NCBI GenBank assembly: GCA_039929105.1 | Contig: JBDSRX010000001.1 | Span: 1-5,943, forward strand | Length of the DNA: 5,943 nt | DNA from: JBDSRX01 sp039929105 | GTDB lineage: Bacteria > Patescibacteriota > Dojkabacteria > J137 | Direction: 5' to 3' | Shown here: positions 1 through 5,943 of the stretch, in pieces | Layout of the letters: every line of letters starts with the position of its first letter | Numbering within the stretch: the first letter of the stretch is position 1 | Position numbers and translations under genes: made by a program | The notes under the pieces: model-generated | What the model saw: only the letters and a program-made list of their open reading frames with translations | Databases searched by the model: none | Told to the model about the DNA's origin: nothing

Positions 1-1057
1 AAAACTCATTAAAATAGAATTCGCTAGTTCCTGGTACAGGGGCAGGGAATGCAGCAGGCACACCATTTCTATATGCATCGTAAAGCATTTCCAAACCTTC
101 TTTTATAGGAGGGAATATAAATGGTGCTGGAATACCAAATATTTCTAGTGAATTTGTTAATTCGTCGGCTTTAATACCTATTATTTTTGATCTTAAATCT
201 GGATTATCATCTAGATCTTTTAGATTTACTGAACTTTCAAAGAATCTTTCCTTAGCATTTTTAGTATTTGTGTGGAAAAGATCTAATGCAATCTCTTCTA
301 CAGAAATATTATGAGTTAGAAATTCATTATCAAAGAAGTTATTGCCTACAGGTGCAACTGGTACTGGAGGCAATCCAACTATGTAATTTACAGCTTCAGC
401 GAACTCATCATCTGGATATGCAGCAGCATACTTTTCTTTTAAGTATGCAACCCTACAATCTACAAATGCAGAATATTCGGGAGATCTATTATTGAAAAGA
501 AGTTTGTCATCTAGAAATTTAGTAGCTAAAAAAATAGTCTTTTCATCTATACCTACTATCTTACTTGATTTAGGTCCCAAAAGCATTTCTCTAAGTGCAT
601 TGTAAACAATTTCATTGATGTAAGGATCTTTCTCAATTAAAGTTTCATGTTCTTGTAGAAATCTTTCAGTATCGTGGTCGTTGGCTTCCATCCTTCTCTT
701 TAATTCTGGGAAGCTGGACTTCATTTTATCTGCGATTGCTTCTCTAGTTGCGGAGTTTAAGAATCTAATAATCTCTGGTAAAGCAAAAACTCCAGTAAAT
801 AAGTACTCTGTTAACTTACTTGCTTTTCCAAGTAAATTTAAGAATGTCTTTGCCTCCGGATCTTCCATCCCCCACCCAGCCATAGTTGTCATTATTTTAT
901 CTGCTTTACCACCATCTGCAAATATTTCAAGTAATTGAGGGATTCTTTCCAGTCTAACAATACTTTTTAAGCTCTCTTTGGGATCAAACAGATCAATCTC
1001 TATCTCTGAGTAAGGATTTGAATCAGGCTTTGTATTGTCGGAACCTTTCTCTGCCAT
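1..1057 (-). CDS. Uncharacterised soluble protein, 3' end cut by left edge
   Basis: I do not recognise this protein. The frame is open from the ATG at 1057-1055 to the left edge (352 codons, no stop), so the C-terminus is missing. There is no signal peptide and no clear membrane segment, so it is probably cytoplasmic. The first ~35 residues are polar and acidic; residues ~35-220 look mostly helical with alternating charged and hydrophobic residues. Three proline-rich stretches follow (about 229-237, 310-317 and 334-343), which may be flexible linkers or binding segments. There is a single cysteine (C201). It starts 62 bases after the stop of the VirB6/TrbL-like gene on the same strand, so co-transcription is likely and a role near the secretion apparatus is possible; that is context only. 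No Shine-Dalgarno sequence precedes the start; the leader is A/T-rich with TATATA at 1066-1071. The ORF is secure; the function is unknown. Confidence 0.85.
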   Translation of the reverse strand, partial: MAEKGSDNTKPDSNPYSEIEIDLFDPKESLKSIVRLERIPQLLEIFADGGKADKIMTTMAGWGMEDPEAKTFLNLLGKASKLTEYLFTGVFALPEIIRFLNSATREAIADKMKSSFPELKRRMEANDHDTERFLQEHETLIEKDPYINEIVYNALREMLLGPKSSKIVGIDEKTIFLATKFLDDKLLFNNRSPEYSAFVDCRVAYLKEKYAAAYPDDEFAEAVNYIVGLPPVPVAPVGNNFFDNEFLTHNISVEEIALDLFHTNTKNAKERFFESSVNLKDLDDNPDLRSKIIGIKADELTNSLEIFGIPAPFIFPPIKEGLEMLYDAYRNGVPAAFPAPVPGTSEFYFNEF

Positions 1058-1065
1058 TTTAGGTA

Positions 1066-1086
1066 TATATAGTTAGTAATTTACTA
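1066..1086 (-). promoter_or_regulatory. Weak -10-like TATATA and 13-base palindrome before the unknown gene
   Basis: In the 62-base gap upstream of the start at 1057 there is a TATATA (1066-1071) and, just upstream, a perfect 13-base palindrome TAGTAATTTACTA (1074-1086, odd centre). The hexamer at a -35 distance is poor, so a separate promoter is doubtful. The palindrome could be an operator, a weak hairpin or chance in A/T-rich DNA. Confidence 0.2.
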
Positions 1087-1119
1087 GTGATTTTAGCATT
1101 TAGGAGTAATTTTTTATAA

Positions 1120-3603
1120 TTAACTCGAAACATTCATCGTTATTCTAATAGGATCTGATTCGTTTTGAGCTATCATAAATGCAACCTTATCAGTTAGATA
1201 ATCATTAATTGGTCCTAGCTTAGGTGGAGTACCATTGAAGAAAACTCCCGGATTATTTATCATTATATCTACAGTTAATTCAAATTTACTTCCACCTCTA
1301 TCTGTAGGAGCTAATACAGCTCCAGAATCAACAACTACGTCGAATTCTGCAGGTAATATTTTACCTACTGGTATTTCCATAGAAGCACCAGGCACTATAT
1401 CTTTAATAAATTTACCTTCGTCTAATGCATCTCCAGCTCGACCTTCTGCAGCTTTTCTTGGAGTAACTCCGTACTCTTTTAGTACAATACTACTTGGTAA
1501 TGTAAAACCAACTGCTTCAAATACAAATTTTCCTCCCCTAATCTTCATTGGAGTACCTGGTGCAGCAGTCGCAGCAATCTTGTAGTCATCTATGGCTGCT
1601 TTTGTAAGTGTAACAGTTGGGGAACCTTTAAAACTGAAAGATACTTTTAACTCTGGCTCTTTTTGTCCTTCACCAGGTGTTAATCTAAAGTCTCTAGCAG
1701 CAGCAGTTCTATCGATATCTGCAATTGCTTTGTTTAATCTCTGTACTTGTGAGTAGTCTTTACTTATAAGTGCTTTTTGTTTTTCTGTTGCAAGCTCTCT
1801 TTGGTAAGTGGCTTTTTGAATTGCAAGACTTTGTCCTTGAGTATATTCGTATGTACCTACTTCTCCAGGAGTTAAACCTTTTCTTCTCTCTTGGTACCTA
1901 TTCCATCTAGTAGTTAATTTCCCAGAAGTAAGTTCGTTTCTAACTGTTCTAATAGCTCCAGGAATTGGTCTTGTAACAAATTGTCCAGCCTTAAGTGTTG
2001 AGTTAAAGCTCTGTGCCATACTCTCAAATGGAGTTTTTATTAATTGTGGAAGAACAAATGTTGTTCCCAATGCTTGGTCGATACCTTCTAATGTTTTTGG
2101 AATAGAGAAATATATTCCTAATCCTACTAGAGTCATTAATAACTGAGTTAGTGGAAATGAGTTTGCACTTGTTGTTAAATCTTTAATAATACTTTGTAAC
2201 CCTAATAATGGTGGAATATATCCTCCAGTTCTAAAGTCTGGTAAGGATGCTTGAAATGTAGGGTCGGTAAATATTAAGGTCAGGACAAACATAGCATATG
2301 TAACTATATAGAATAACGCAGCAGAACCCATTGTCTTTAAATAACTAACAATAGACTTTGTTCCGTTACCTGGTAATGCTGCAGTCGCAAAAATAAATGG
2401 TGAGAATGCAGGCATTATTATTAATACAAGATATTTATTAATTAATTTAAAGAAGATTTTTATAGCAACAGTAATTGTTAATATACCAATAATAATATTT
2501 ATAACATTACCAAACCAAGCAAACTCGCTAAATTGATCTTCATCACCTGGTAATAATTTTAATATCCCTCCTATTAGATTAAATATAGTTTTAGCACCGG
2601 GAACTCCGCCAATTGAGTTTGAAACTCCTGCTCCAATTTGTGCACCAGATTGTCTTAAATCAATTCTATCCCTGGCTCGAAAAACATCTATCGATGGATC
2701 GTCTGCGTAGAAACCTCTGTCGCAAGGTTCTGTAGTATTTCCAATAACATCTGTACTTTGTAAATCACACTCTTCTTTTGTTGCATTTGGTCTATTTGCA
2801 TAAACTGCTGCACCTGGAGACTGTGGCCCAAGTAAAAATCCATGTACTGCGTTTGTTCCAATTGTAATGGCATCTATAAATAGTCCAGAAATGGCATAAC
2901 TTAAAGGAATAAGAATCATTGCTAAGGCAATGCTTGGAATTGCAGTTTGAATAGTAACTTCTGCAGCCCCACCTAATCTTTGTCTAAACATTATTGCTAA
3001 TGCAACAACAAGAATTACTAATACTAAAAATCCAAAAACTAAGTTTACAGACCAACCCCAGAATCCTTGGATAGGTCTTAATAATTCAGAACCTGGACCC
3101 GGATAATATGTTGAAGGATTTTCTGCTGCATAAACTTTTCCTGGGTTCGTAATTGCATAAACTTTCTCATTTACGTAATCTACTCCACTTGCAGGCCTTT
3201 GGTCTAATAGCGTTGCGTTGATATTTGAAAGAATTCCAGCTATTCCACCTTGGGAGTTTCCATGTGTATCGAAATAAGCGGTAATATCTTCTTGAGTAAT
3301 ATTGCGAGGATCTCCTCCAGCTACTACTGTAACTCCACAGATTTGATCTCCCCAGTTTCCACTTTGAATAATAATTCCAGCAGAGTCTACAATAATTGGA
3401 ATTCCCCCGTCCCATCCTGTAACTCTACAACCATGGTTTAATGCATTTTGCTCAACTGTAGTTTTATTAAAAACATTCTTACCAGCTGAATTTCCCGTAC
3501 CATCTTCACTTACTGCACTAAGCTGTGCGTGAATGCTATGCGGGATAATAACCCCTATAGCTAGGAATAATGATATTGTAATGATTATAAGCTTTTTAGT
3601 CAT
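1120..3603 (-). CDS. VirB6/TrbL-like type IV secretion membrane protein with long soluble tail
   Basis: Predicted inner-membrane channel subunit of a type IV secretion or conjugation-like machine. The 827-residue start at 3603 is preferred over an in-frame ATG at 3654, because it begins directly with a signal peptide (MTKK, hydrophobic core, likely cleavage near A26) and the longer form would start inside a good promoter. Residues ~27-180 are an extracytoplasmic domain with C59 and C90. Membrane segments lie near 184-206, 222-246, 364-385, 391-412, 428-445 and 488-502. The pattern FRQRLGG then VTIQTAIP and a SYAISGLFIDAI segment matches VirB6/TrbL-like proteins I associate with Patescibacteria. 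The loop at ~247-360 has a possible disulfide pair (C279, C294). About 325 residues follow the last helix: a basic linker, a charged possibly coiled region at ~585-640, then a beta-rich-looking tail. Counting helices leaves the side of the tail ambiguous. Family assignment is by pattern; fold is not proven. Confidence 0.7.
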   Translation of the reverse strand: MTKKLIIITISLFLAIGVIIPHSIHAQLSAVSEDGTGNSAGKNVFNKTTVEQNALNHGCRVTGWDGGIPIIVDSAGIIIQSGNWGDQICGVTVVAGGDPRNITQEDITAYFDTHGNSQGGIAGILSNINATLLDQRPASGVDYVNEKVYAITNPGKVYAAENPSTYYPGPGSELLRPIQGFWGWSVNLVFGFLVLVILVVALAIMFRQRLGGAAEVTIQTAIPSIALAMILIPLSYAISGLFIDAITIGTNAVHGFLLGPQSPGAAVYANRPNATKEECDLQSTDVIGNTTEPCDRGFYADDPSIDVFRARDRIDLRQSGAQIGAGVSNSIGGVPGAKTIFNLIGGILKLLPGDEDQFSEFAWFGNVINIIIGILTITVAIKIFFKLINKYLVLIIMPAFSPFIFATAALPGNGTKSIVSYLKTMGSAALFYIVTYAMFVLTLIFTDPTFQASLPDFRTGGYIPPLLGLQSIIKDLTTSANSFPLTQLLMTLVGLGIYFSIPKTLEGIDQALGTTFVLPQLIKTPFESMAQSFNSTLKAGQFVTRPIPGAIRTVRNELTSGKLTTRWNRYQERRKGLTPGEVGTYEYTQGQSLAIQKATYQRELATEKQKALISKDYSQVQRLNKAIADIDRTAAARDFRLTPGEGQKEPELKVSFSFKGSPTVTLTKAAIDDYKIAATAAPGTPMKIRGGKFVFEAVGFTLPSSIVLKEYGVTPRKAAEGRAGDALDEGKFIKDIVPGASMEIPVGKILPAEFDVVVDSGAVLAPTDRGGSKFELTVDIMINNPGVFFNGTPPKLGPINDYLTDKVAFMIAQNESDPIRITMNVSS

Positions 3604-3625
3604 GTTTATATACTTGTACAGACTC

Positions 3626-3654
3626 AGTATATATAATTTAGAAGATAGTAGCAA
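3626..3654 (-). promoter_or_regulatory. Sigma-70-type promoter for the VirB6/TrbL-like gene
   Basis: On the minus strand a -35 TTGCTA (3654-3649), a 17-base spacer and a -10 TATACT (3631-3626) give a good match to the sigma-70 consensus. Transcription would begin near 3619, leaving a leader of about 16 bases before the ATG at 3603, with no Shine-Dalgarno sequence. The position supports the 3603 start, since an ATG at 3654 would lie upstream of the transcript. Confidence 0.55.
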
Positions 3655-3701
3655 AGAAAAATACTTTGGTTTTTCATGTGTATGTTGATAATTTAAAAGA
3701 A

Positions 3702-3726
3702 TATTCTATAGAAACTCAATAGAATA
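3702..3726. promoter_or_regulatory. 25-base dyad in the divergent intergenic region; candidate operator
   Basis: TATTCTAT (3702-3709) and ATAGAATA (3719-3726) are perfect 8-base inverted repeats separated by nine bases. The dyad ends five bases before the -35 candidate of the plus-strand gene and lies about 50 bases upstream of the minus-strand -35. Size and place fit a dimeric regulator acting on one or both divergent genes, but A/T-rich DNA yields such dyads by chance and no regulator gene is in view. Confidence 0.3.
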
Positions 3727-3731
3727 ATCGA

Positions 3732-3765
3732 TTGAATTGCTATAAAATAACATTATAAGTATTAA
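3732..3765 (+). promoter_or_regulatory. Promoter candidate for the YGGT-repeat gene
   Basis: TTGAAT (3732-3737), a 16-base spacer and TATAAG (3754-3759) form a sigma-70-like promoter. An overlapping alternative is TTGCTA (3737-3742), the same -35 as on the opposite strand, with TATTAA at 3760-3765 after 17 bases. Either gives a leader of only about 10 bases or less before the ATG at 3776. The leader is a T-run without a Shine-Dalgarno sequence, so translation would be leaderless or nearly so. Confidence 0.45.
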
Positions 3766-3775
3766 CAATTTTTTT

Positions 3776-4396
3776 ATGGCAGATTTACGATATAGATTGA
3801 GAGCAATAATTCTTGGAATAGCTGGAGCAATTTCAGCAATACTAGTTTTAAGAATATTAGTTCAAATGTTAGGGGGTAATACTTCTAATATACTAATATC
3901 AGCTCTATATAGTGTAAGTAATTTCTTTATAAGTCCTTTTGCAAATGCAGTTGCAGTTCCTGCAGGAACATTACCAGGTATTAATATTGATGCTTTAGTA
4001 GCGATTGGAATTTATATCTTTATAGCTATTGCAGTGTCTGAAATCTTAACTGCATTTCTTTATGATAATGCTACAGATATTATTCAAAACTTTGTTGATG
4101 GTATTTTTAAAGTTATAGAAATTCTTCTATTTATAAGAATAATTCTAGATTTGTTTAATCTTTACGATCGAATTAACGCTCCAACTTTTATTAAAACTAT
4201 TTTTTCACTTACAGATTGGACGCAGGGAATTATCCAAGGAATACCAGTTCTGAATGGAAGTTTAAATCTGTCGGCAATTATTGCTTTAATAATAATAGTG
4301 GTAATTGATATCTTTACTGAAAGATTTTTGGCTTCAATTCTTGCAGGTGCAGGAAGGGTTACGAGGACGGTGACGACAACTAAGACTAGTTCTTAG
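3776..4396 (+). CDS. YggT family integral membrane protein with two YGGT repeats
   Basis: A 206-residue very hydrophobic protein. Two related halves can be seen. Residues ~19-84 have LRILVQMLGG, then a YSVSNFFISPF segment and PGINIDALVAI. Residues ~114-178 have IRIILDLFNLY, then FSLTDWTQGI and LNLSAIIALIIIVV. This is the YGGT repeat layout: a helix, a short amphipathic stretch with an S/T-D/N motif before a proline- or glycine-rich turn, then another helix. Four or five membrane segments are likely (about 10-32, 70-97, 108-127, 165-185, perhaps 38-55), and the tail is Thr/Lys/Arg-rich. Family members (YggT in E. coli, YlmG, Ycf19 in plastids) have been linked to osmotic tolerance, cell division or membrane complex assembly; no precise biochemical role is settled. 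It is the only plus-strand gene here, divergent from the VirB6/TrbL-like gene and convergent with uvrC, so it is probably monocistronic. Start chosen at the first ATG, immediately after the promoter. Confidence 0.75.
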   Translation: MADLRYRLRAIILGIAGAISAILVLRILVQMLGGNTSNILISALYSVSNFFISPFANAVAVPAGTLPGINIDALVAIGIYIFIAIAVSEILTAFLYDNATDIIQNFVDGIFKVIEILLFIRIILDLFNLYDRINAPTFIKTIFSLTDWTQGIIQGIPVLNGSLNLSAIIALIIIVVIDIFTERFLASILAGAGRVTRTVTTTKTSS

Positions 4397-4673
4397 AACT
4401 TTACCACCTGTAATACTAAAGCAAAATAAAGCTCGAGACGTTGCATTCTCCTCAAGTTAAGTATTTTCTTTCGCACTTTTATAAGCAGAGCTTTTTGCAT
4501 TTTGTTACTTCGTAGCTATTTGAAAATGCAATAACTAAAAGTGCTCAAACTCCCTGCGTGAAAAAATAAATATGTAACGTATCAGTCCTGAACTTCTCAC
4601 CTCTAAGTTAATGGAACCTTGTCAGTTGAATGAAATTAGTACTGTCAGTTATTCTTTTGGATTTCGAATTTCG
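4397..4673. other. Convergent intergenic region without a convincing gene
   Basis: These 277 bases separate the ends of the YGGT gene and uvrC. I see no credible coding region. The region contains the nested inverted repeat at 4473-4544, a short AAGC-AGA-GCTT hairpin followed by a T-run (4483-4496) that may be a weak plus-strand terminator, and a TGTCAGTT direct repeat (4620-4627 and 4643-4650). I recognise no tRNA, tmRNA, SRP RNA or RNase P signature on either strand. Confidence 0.6.
4473..4544. other. Nested inverted repeat; possible structured RNA or terminator
   Basis: An outer pair GCACTTTTA (4473-4481) with TAAAAGTGC (4536-4544) encloses an inner pair TTGCATTTT (4495-4503) with AAAATGCAA (4523-4531), both perfect over nine bases. 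Inside lies a small hairpin, GTTAC-TTC-GTAGC (4504-4516, one G-T pair). The left internal loop contains GAGCTTT (4488-4494), complementary to AAAGCTC at 4428-4434, which would form a pseudoknot or a competing fold. TTGCAT also recurs at 4441-4446. Neither strand has a T-run directly after the outer stem, so a classical intrinsic terminator is not clear. Confidence 0.4.
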
Positions 4674-4686
4674 TTATTCGGATTTT
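4653..4686 (-). repeat. Short A/T-rich repeat containing the uvrC stop codon
   Basis: On the minus strand AAATCC occurs twice, 21 bases apart, around a core of GAAT/GAAAT units with TTCGAA. The last residues of UvrC (TKSE) and its TAA stop are encoded within it. It resembles degenerate repeats that translate as KFEIRNSK-like peptides in other genomes. The repeat is short and degenerate, so this may be a chance pattern. Confidence 0.25.
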
Positions 4687-5943
4687 GTATTCAACACCAT
4701 CTTCTTACTTCTTAACTTTCTGTGGTATGTAATTCCAAATCTATGGGATTCATCTCTTATTCTTTGAACTATAAATAGAGCTTCCGATTTTCTTGGAATC
4801 ATTATCCTAGAAAATTTAGATATACCTTGAAGTCTCAATGTTTTTTCATCTCCTACAATCTCATCGTTTCTAAATTGATAAGTCATTTTAAAAATCTCTT
4901 CTTCTTGCTTTGCTAAGCCTACTATTGGGATTTCTTTTTCAAAACCGAATTGTTTTAAAATTAAATATACAGAACTTAATTGCCCTTTTCCACCATCTAT
5001 AATTATTAAGTCTGGCTTTTGTAAAAAAGATTCATCAGCTTCAAGTTTAAAGCTCTTATTAATTATTATTTTCTTTTTTATGTCATCCCGCACTTGATGC
5101 GGGATCTTTTTTATATCCTGTGTATGAGATCCCGGATCTTCGCGGAGTTTATCCTGAGAGTAGTCGTAGGACTCGTCCAGGATGACATGAGAATTAACTA
5201 GATACTTCAGACGTCTCTCCATCATTTCTTGTAGCATTCCAAAGTCGTTAGGAGATTCTTGTAATCGAATTCTAAATTTTCTATATTGGTCTGGTCTTAC
5301 TTCTCCATCAATCATTACAGTCATTGCACCTACTGGATTTGTACCTTGAATATTACTAATGTCGTAACACTCAATTCTAAATCCTTTGTGTACTTGTAAT
5401 TTGTCTTCAGGGAATTTCAACTCCTCGACTAACTGTGTAATTCCATTTTCTCTTTGTTTTATTTTTAGTTCTTCAACAGAAATATCATCAATCTCATTAT
5501 CTATTCCTATATTTGCAGTTACATATTTTATGTCTTTTATTTTGTCTCTGACTTGTGCAGCTTGTTCATAATCTTTCTCTTGAGAATAGATTTTCATTTG
5601 AGATTCTAGATCTTTAAGAATATCTACTTTTTGTCCCTGGAAAAACTTTTTTATATTATTAAAGTCTTTCATATAGTCACCTTTGTTTTCTAAACTGGCA
5701 CAGGGTGCTTTACATAATCCTAGATGATAGTAAAGACATGGGATTCTATTGTTACTATCCACTTCTATTGGATCTTCTGAAATTTGGATTAATCTTCTAT
5801 TACAACTTGCGTACGGAAATACCTTTCGAACTCTTTTTAGAATATTTTTCAATGGCATTCTGGATGGATATGGTCCAAAAATTTCTGCTTTACTCTCTTC
5901 GATTAGATCTTTATTTCTAATTATTTTTATTCTTGGAAAATCG
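4674..5943 (-). CDS. uvrC: UvrC, excinuclease ABC subunit C, N-terminus beyond right edge
   Basis: UvrC makes both incisions around a DNA lesion bound by UvrB in nucleotide excision repair, in the cytoplasm. The frame is open to the right edge; about 110 residues (most of the GIY-YIG nuclease domain) are missing. Numbering from the internal Met at 5858: FGPYPSR precedes it, then C19, C41, C49 and C53 (the last three spaced x7 and x3) match the cysteines that bind a 4Fe-4S cluster in E. coli UvrC, with a longer first gap. A UVR motif for UvrB contact is at ~81-113. The RNase H-like nuclease has IECYDISNIQG (D166), IIIDGGKGQL (D288) and IRDESHRFGITYHR (H372), giving the full D/D/H triad. The ~100-residue stretch normally between UVR and IECFDIS is reduced to ~45, and the protein stops soon after HRKLRSKK with no helix-hairpin-helix domain. 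Residues 224-260 come from a palindromic insert. Family identity is certain; function of the shortened form is inferred. Confidence 0.95.
   Translation of the reverse strand, partial: DFPRIKIIRNKDLIEESKAEIFGPYPSRMPLKNILKRVRKVFPYASCNRRLIQISEDPIEVDSNNRIPCLYYHLGLCKAPCASLENKGDYMKDFNNIKKFFQGQKVDILKDLESQMKIYSQEKDYEQAAQVRDKIKDIKYVTANIGIDNEIDDISVEELKIKQRENGITQLVEELKFPEDKLQVHKGFRIECYDISNIQGTNPVGAMTVMIDGEVRPDQYRKFRIRLQESPNDFGMLQEMMERRLKYLVNSHVILDESYDYSQDKLREDPGSHTQDIKKIPHQVRDDIKKKIIINKSFKLEADESFLQKPDLIIIDGGKGQLSSVYLILKQFGFEKEIPIVGLAKQEEEIFKMTYQFRNDEIVGDEKTLRLQGISKFSRIMIPRKSEALFIVQRIRDESHRFGITYHRKLRSKKMVLNTKSE
5080..5188 (-). repeat. In-frame palindromic element inside uvrC
   Basis: A 109-base block bounded by perfect inverted repeats ATGTCATCC (5080-5088) and GGATGACAT (5180-5188). 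It holds 52 G/C bases of 109, against 6 of 39 in the flank at 5041-5079. Internal folds are an 8-bp stem ATCCCGCA/TGCGGGAT with a 5-base loop (5085-5105), a perfect palindrome AGATCCCGGATCT (5127-5139), and ATCCTG/CAGGAT (5151-5156, 5178-5183) enclosing AGTC/GACT. Read with uvrC it encodes residues 224-260, including KIPHQVRDD, without a stop, between ERRLKYL and KPDLIIIDGG where UvrC proteins have a short variable loop. The motif CATCCCGCACTTGATGCGGGAT resembles dispersed palindromic repeats of alphaproteobacteria and Rickettsiales. No clear target-site duplication is visible. Confidence 0.8.

Noticed and set aside
856..866. CCGGATCTTC shared with the uvrC insert, as a second copy of the element
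   Set aside because: The match is ten bases only, with no inverted ends, inside a normal coding stretch.
681..938. An 85-codon plus-strand open frame
   Set aside because: It is antisense to the unknown gene at 1-1057, whose frame is open for 352 codons with a convincing protein composition.
1235..1585. A 116-codon plus-strand open frame
   Set aside because: It lies fully antisense to the VirB6/TrbL-like gene and has no promoter or family resemblance; it is a shadow frame.
3604..3654. Longer start of the VirB6/TrbL-like gene at ATG 3654 (17 more residues)
   Set aside because: The extension spans the -35 and -10 boxes and would put a polar/hydrophobic stretch ahead of a textbook signal peptide.
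4393..4446. A 17-codon minus-strand ORF starting after a GAGGAGA sequence, overlapping the end of the YGGT gene
   Set aside because: It is tiny, has no recognisable peptide, and no other gene here uses a Shine-Dalgarno site; more likely chance within the structured intergenic region.
4620..4650. TGTCAGTT direct repeat, 23 bases apart, as an attachment site or CRISPR remnant
   Set aside because: Only two 8-base copies with no spacer array, integrase or palindromic repeat; too little to support either.
4836..4900. A possible second palindromic insert in uvrC encoding YQFRNDEIVGDEK
   Set aside because: The peptide recalls translated repeats, but the DNA shows no terminal inverted repeats and no G+C rise; ordinary loop-length variation is enough.

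Overview
The window is AT-rich (roughly one third G+C by eye). It holds four protein genes: two complete ones and two that run off the edges. The best guess for the host is a bacterium of the Candidate Phyla Radiation (Patescibacteria). This rests on three things: the VirB6/TrbL-like membrane protein with a pattern I associate with that group, an unusually compact UvrC, and A/T-rich leaders without Shine-Dalgarno sequences. It is an inference from protein style, not a database match. All visible genes read through with standard stops (TAA, TAG), so nothing suggests a recoded UGA.

Layout, left to right. Positions 1-1057 (minus) hold the first 352 codons of a soluble protein of unknown function, cut by the left edge. 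Positions 1120-3603 (minus) encode an 827-residue secreted-then-membrane protein resembling the VirB6/TrbL channel subunit of type IV secretion systems, with a long soluble tail. These two lie head to tail, 62 bases apart, and probably form the start of a secretion or conjugation-like operon continuing left. Positions 3604-3775 are a divergent intergenic region with a good minus-strand promoter, a plus-strand promoter and a 25-base dyad between them. Positions 3776-4396 (plus) encode a membrane protein with two YGGT repeats. Positions 4397-4673 separate convergent genes and carry a nested inverted repeat but no convincing gene. Positions 4674-5943 (minus) encode UvrC of nucleotide excision repair, missing about 110 N-terminal residues beyond the right edge.

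The most notable observation is inside uvrC. A 109-base G+C-richer block bounded by perfect 9-base inverted repeats (5080-5188) adds about 37 residues in frame to a variable loop between two catalytic motifs. It behaves like the palindromic elements that invade coding genes in Rickettsia. The same UvrC also lacks the middle region and the C-terminal helix-hairpin-helix domain of standard UvrC, but keeps the D/D/H catalytic residues, the UVR motif and four cysteines matching the iron-sulfur cluster ligands.
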